The notes under the pieces are model-generated. The model searched no databases. It had not been told where the DNA came from and saw only the letters and a list, made by a program, of their open reading frames with translations. A stretch of DNA of 64,000 nt from Symbiodinium natans. Taxonomy: Eukaryota; Sar; Dinophyceae; Suessiales; Symbiodiniaceae. Made by a program: the position numbers and the translations under genes. Location of the stretch: the NCBI GenBank assembly GCA_905221605.1, contig CAJNDS010001890.1, positions 581,001 to 645,000 on the forward strand, read 5' to 3'. Every line of letters begins with the position of its first letter. Positions within the stretch are counted from its first letter, which is position 1. Positions 63,758 through 64,000 of the stretch are shown one piece after another.

Positions 63758-64000
63758 CACACTCTGTGTATTCAATTAAAACCTGCGGATGCAACACGAG
63801 TACCCAAGAGAATAGAATCTCTTCTGTTAAAAATGACAAAACAGAAATACTCTGGTTCCCTTGCAGCCCCCAAACTTTGCTTTAACAAATACTGGCTCTC
63901 TGACATACTCATTGCTCTTTTTTATCGAGACATTGCCCGGGTTTCAAGTTCGCCTGGTTCCACGGATTGGAAAATTTCGATCAAACCTGTTTGTTGCAAG

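Larger units (their letters stand above)
1..64000. repeat. interspersed TTTAGGG/CCCTAAA arrays throughout
   Basis: Telomere-type heptamer arrays of 3 to about 20 units occur every few hundred bases in both orientations. The larger ones are listed separately. On the plus strand the order is generally CCCTAAA array, short GC-rich unique block, TTTAGGG array, other sequence, then CCCTAAA again. Many unique blocks read as exons. The arrays are interstitial, not a chromosome end. Confidence 0.97.

Noticed and set aside
1-64000. CRISPR array or prokaryotic operons
   Set aside because: Repeats are tandem telomere units without spacers of regular length, and genes are split by introns.
1-64000. tRNA, rRNA, snRNA or spliced-leader genes
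   Set aside because: No recognisable conserved segment found by eye on either strand; covariance-model scans would be needed to exclude them.

Overview
This is nuclear DNA of a eukaryote, most probably a dinoflagellate (genus not determinable). The evidence: the telomere-type heptamer TTTAGGG/CCCTAAA fills the window as dozens of interstitial arrays; coding sequence is cut into very short GC-rich exons (about 20-250 nt); splice acceptors are AG, usually followed by G; donors are GT, very often GC, and occasionally GA; genes lie in long same-strand runs. There are no operons, ribosome binding sites, rRNA, tRNA or CRISPR arrays. Most long open frames are repeats read through, not genes.

Layout. 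About 1.4-8.5 kb: a plus-strand gene (A), 10-12 exons, product of unknown function with hydrophobic stretches. 8.65-54.75 kb: a minus-strand gene (B) of about 60 exons, converging on A. It carries roughly 3.4 kb of coding sequence over 46 kb. From start to stop it encodes a short basic N-terminus, coiled-coil segments, a two-helix membrane hairpin, a long second coiled coil, an intermediate domain, and a C-terminal region resembling protist nucleotide-sugar glycosyltransferases (motifs YLRADLDFF and DWGGLNDRWAVMSR). Splitting B into two genes near 41.5 kb is possible, because an in-frame ATG lies there. About 55-61.4 kb: mostly intergenic, with one candidate first exon. 61.4-63.5 kb: the 3' part of another minus-strand gene (C). 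Exon models were chained by hand by requiring compatible splice phases, so individual boundaries are provisional.

The main observation is the architecture. Most exons sit between a CCCTAAA array on their left and a TTTAGGG array on their right, so introns tend to begin with TTTAGGG repeats and end with CCCTAAA repeats in the sense of transcription. In two places (39.84 kb and 8.73 kb) a 14-bp direct repeat flanks the telomere-repeat intron, and removing exactly one repeat copy plus the insert restores an uninterrupted reading frame. That is what intron gain by insertion with target-site duplication would leave. At least six families of short inverted-repeat (MITE-like) elements are also scattered through introns; two copies are themselves interrupted by telomere-repeat tracts.

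Other features: arrays of variant telomere-like units (TTTTGGGG, CCCCTAAA, CCCTAAAG, AACCGTTA), a 0.6-kb palindromic GGACGACGG array, an AT-rich 2.1-kb island with a broken foreign-looking ORF inside an intron of gene B, and a degenerate CTCCGCGC repeat near 61.2 kb.
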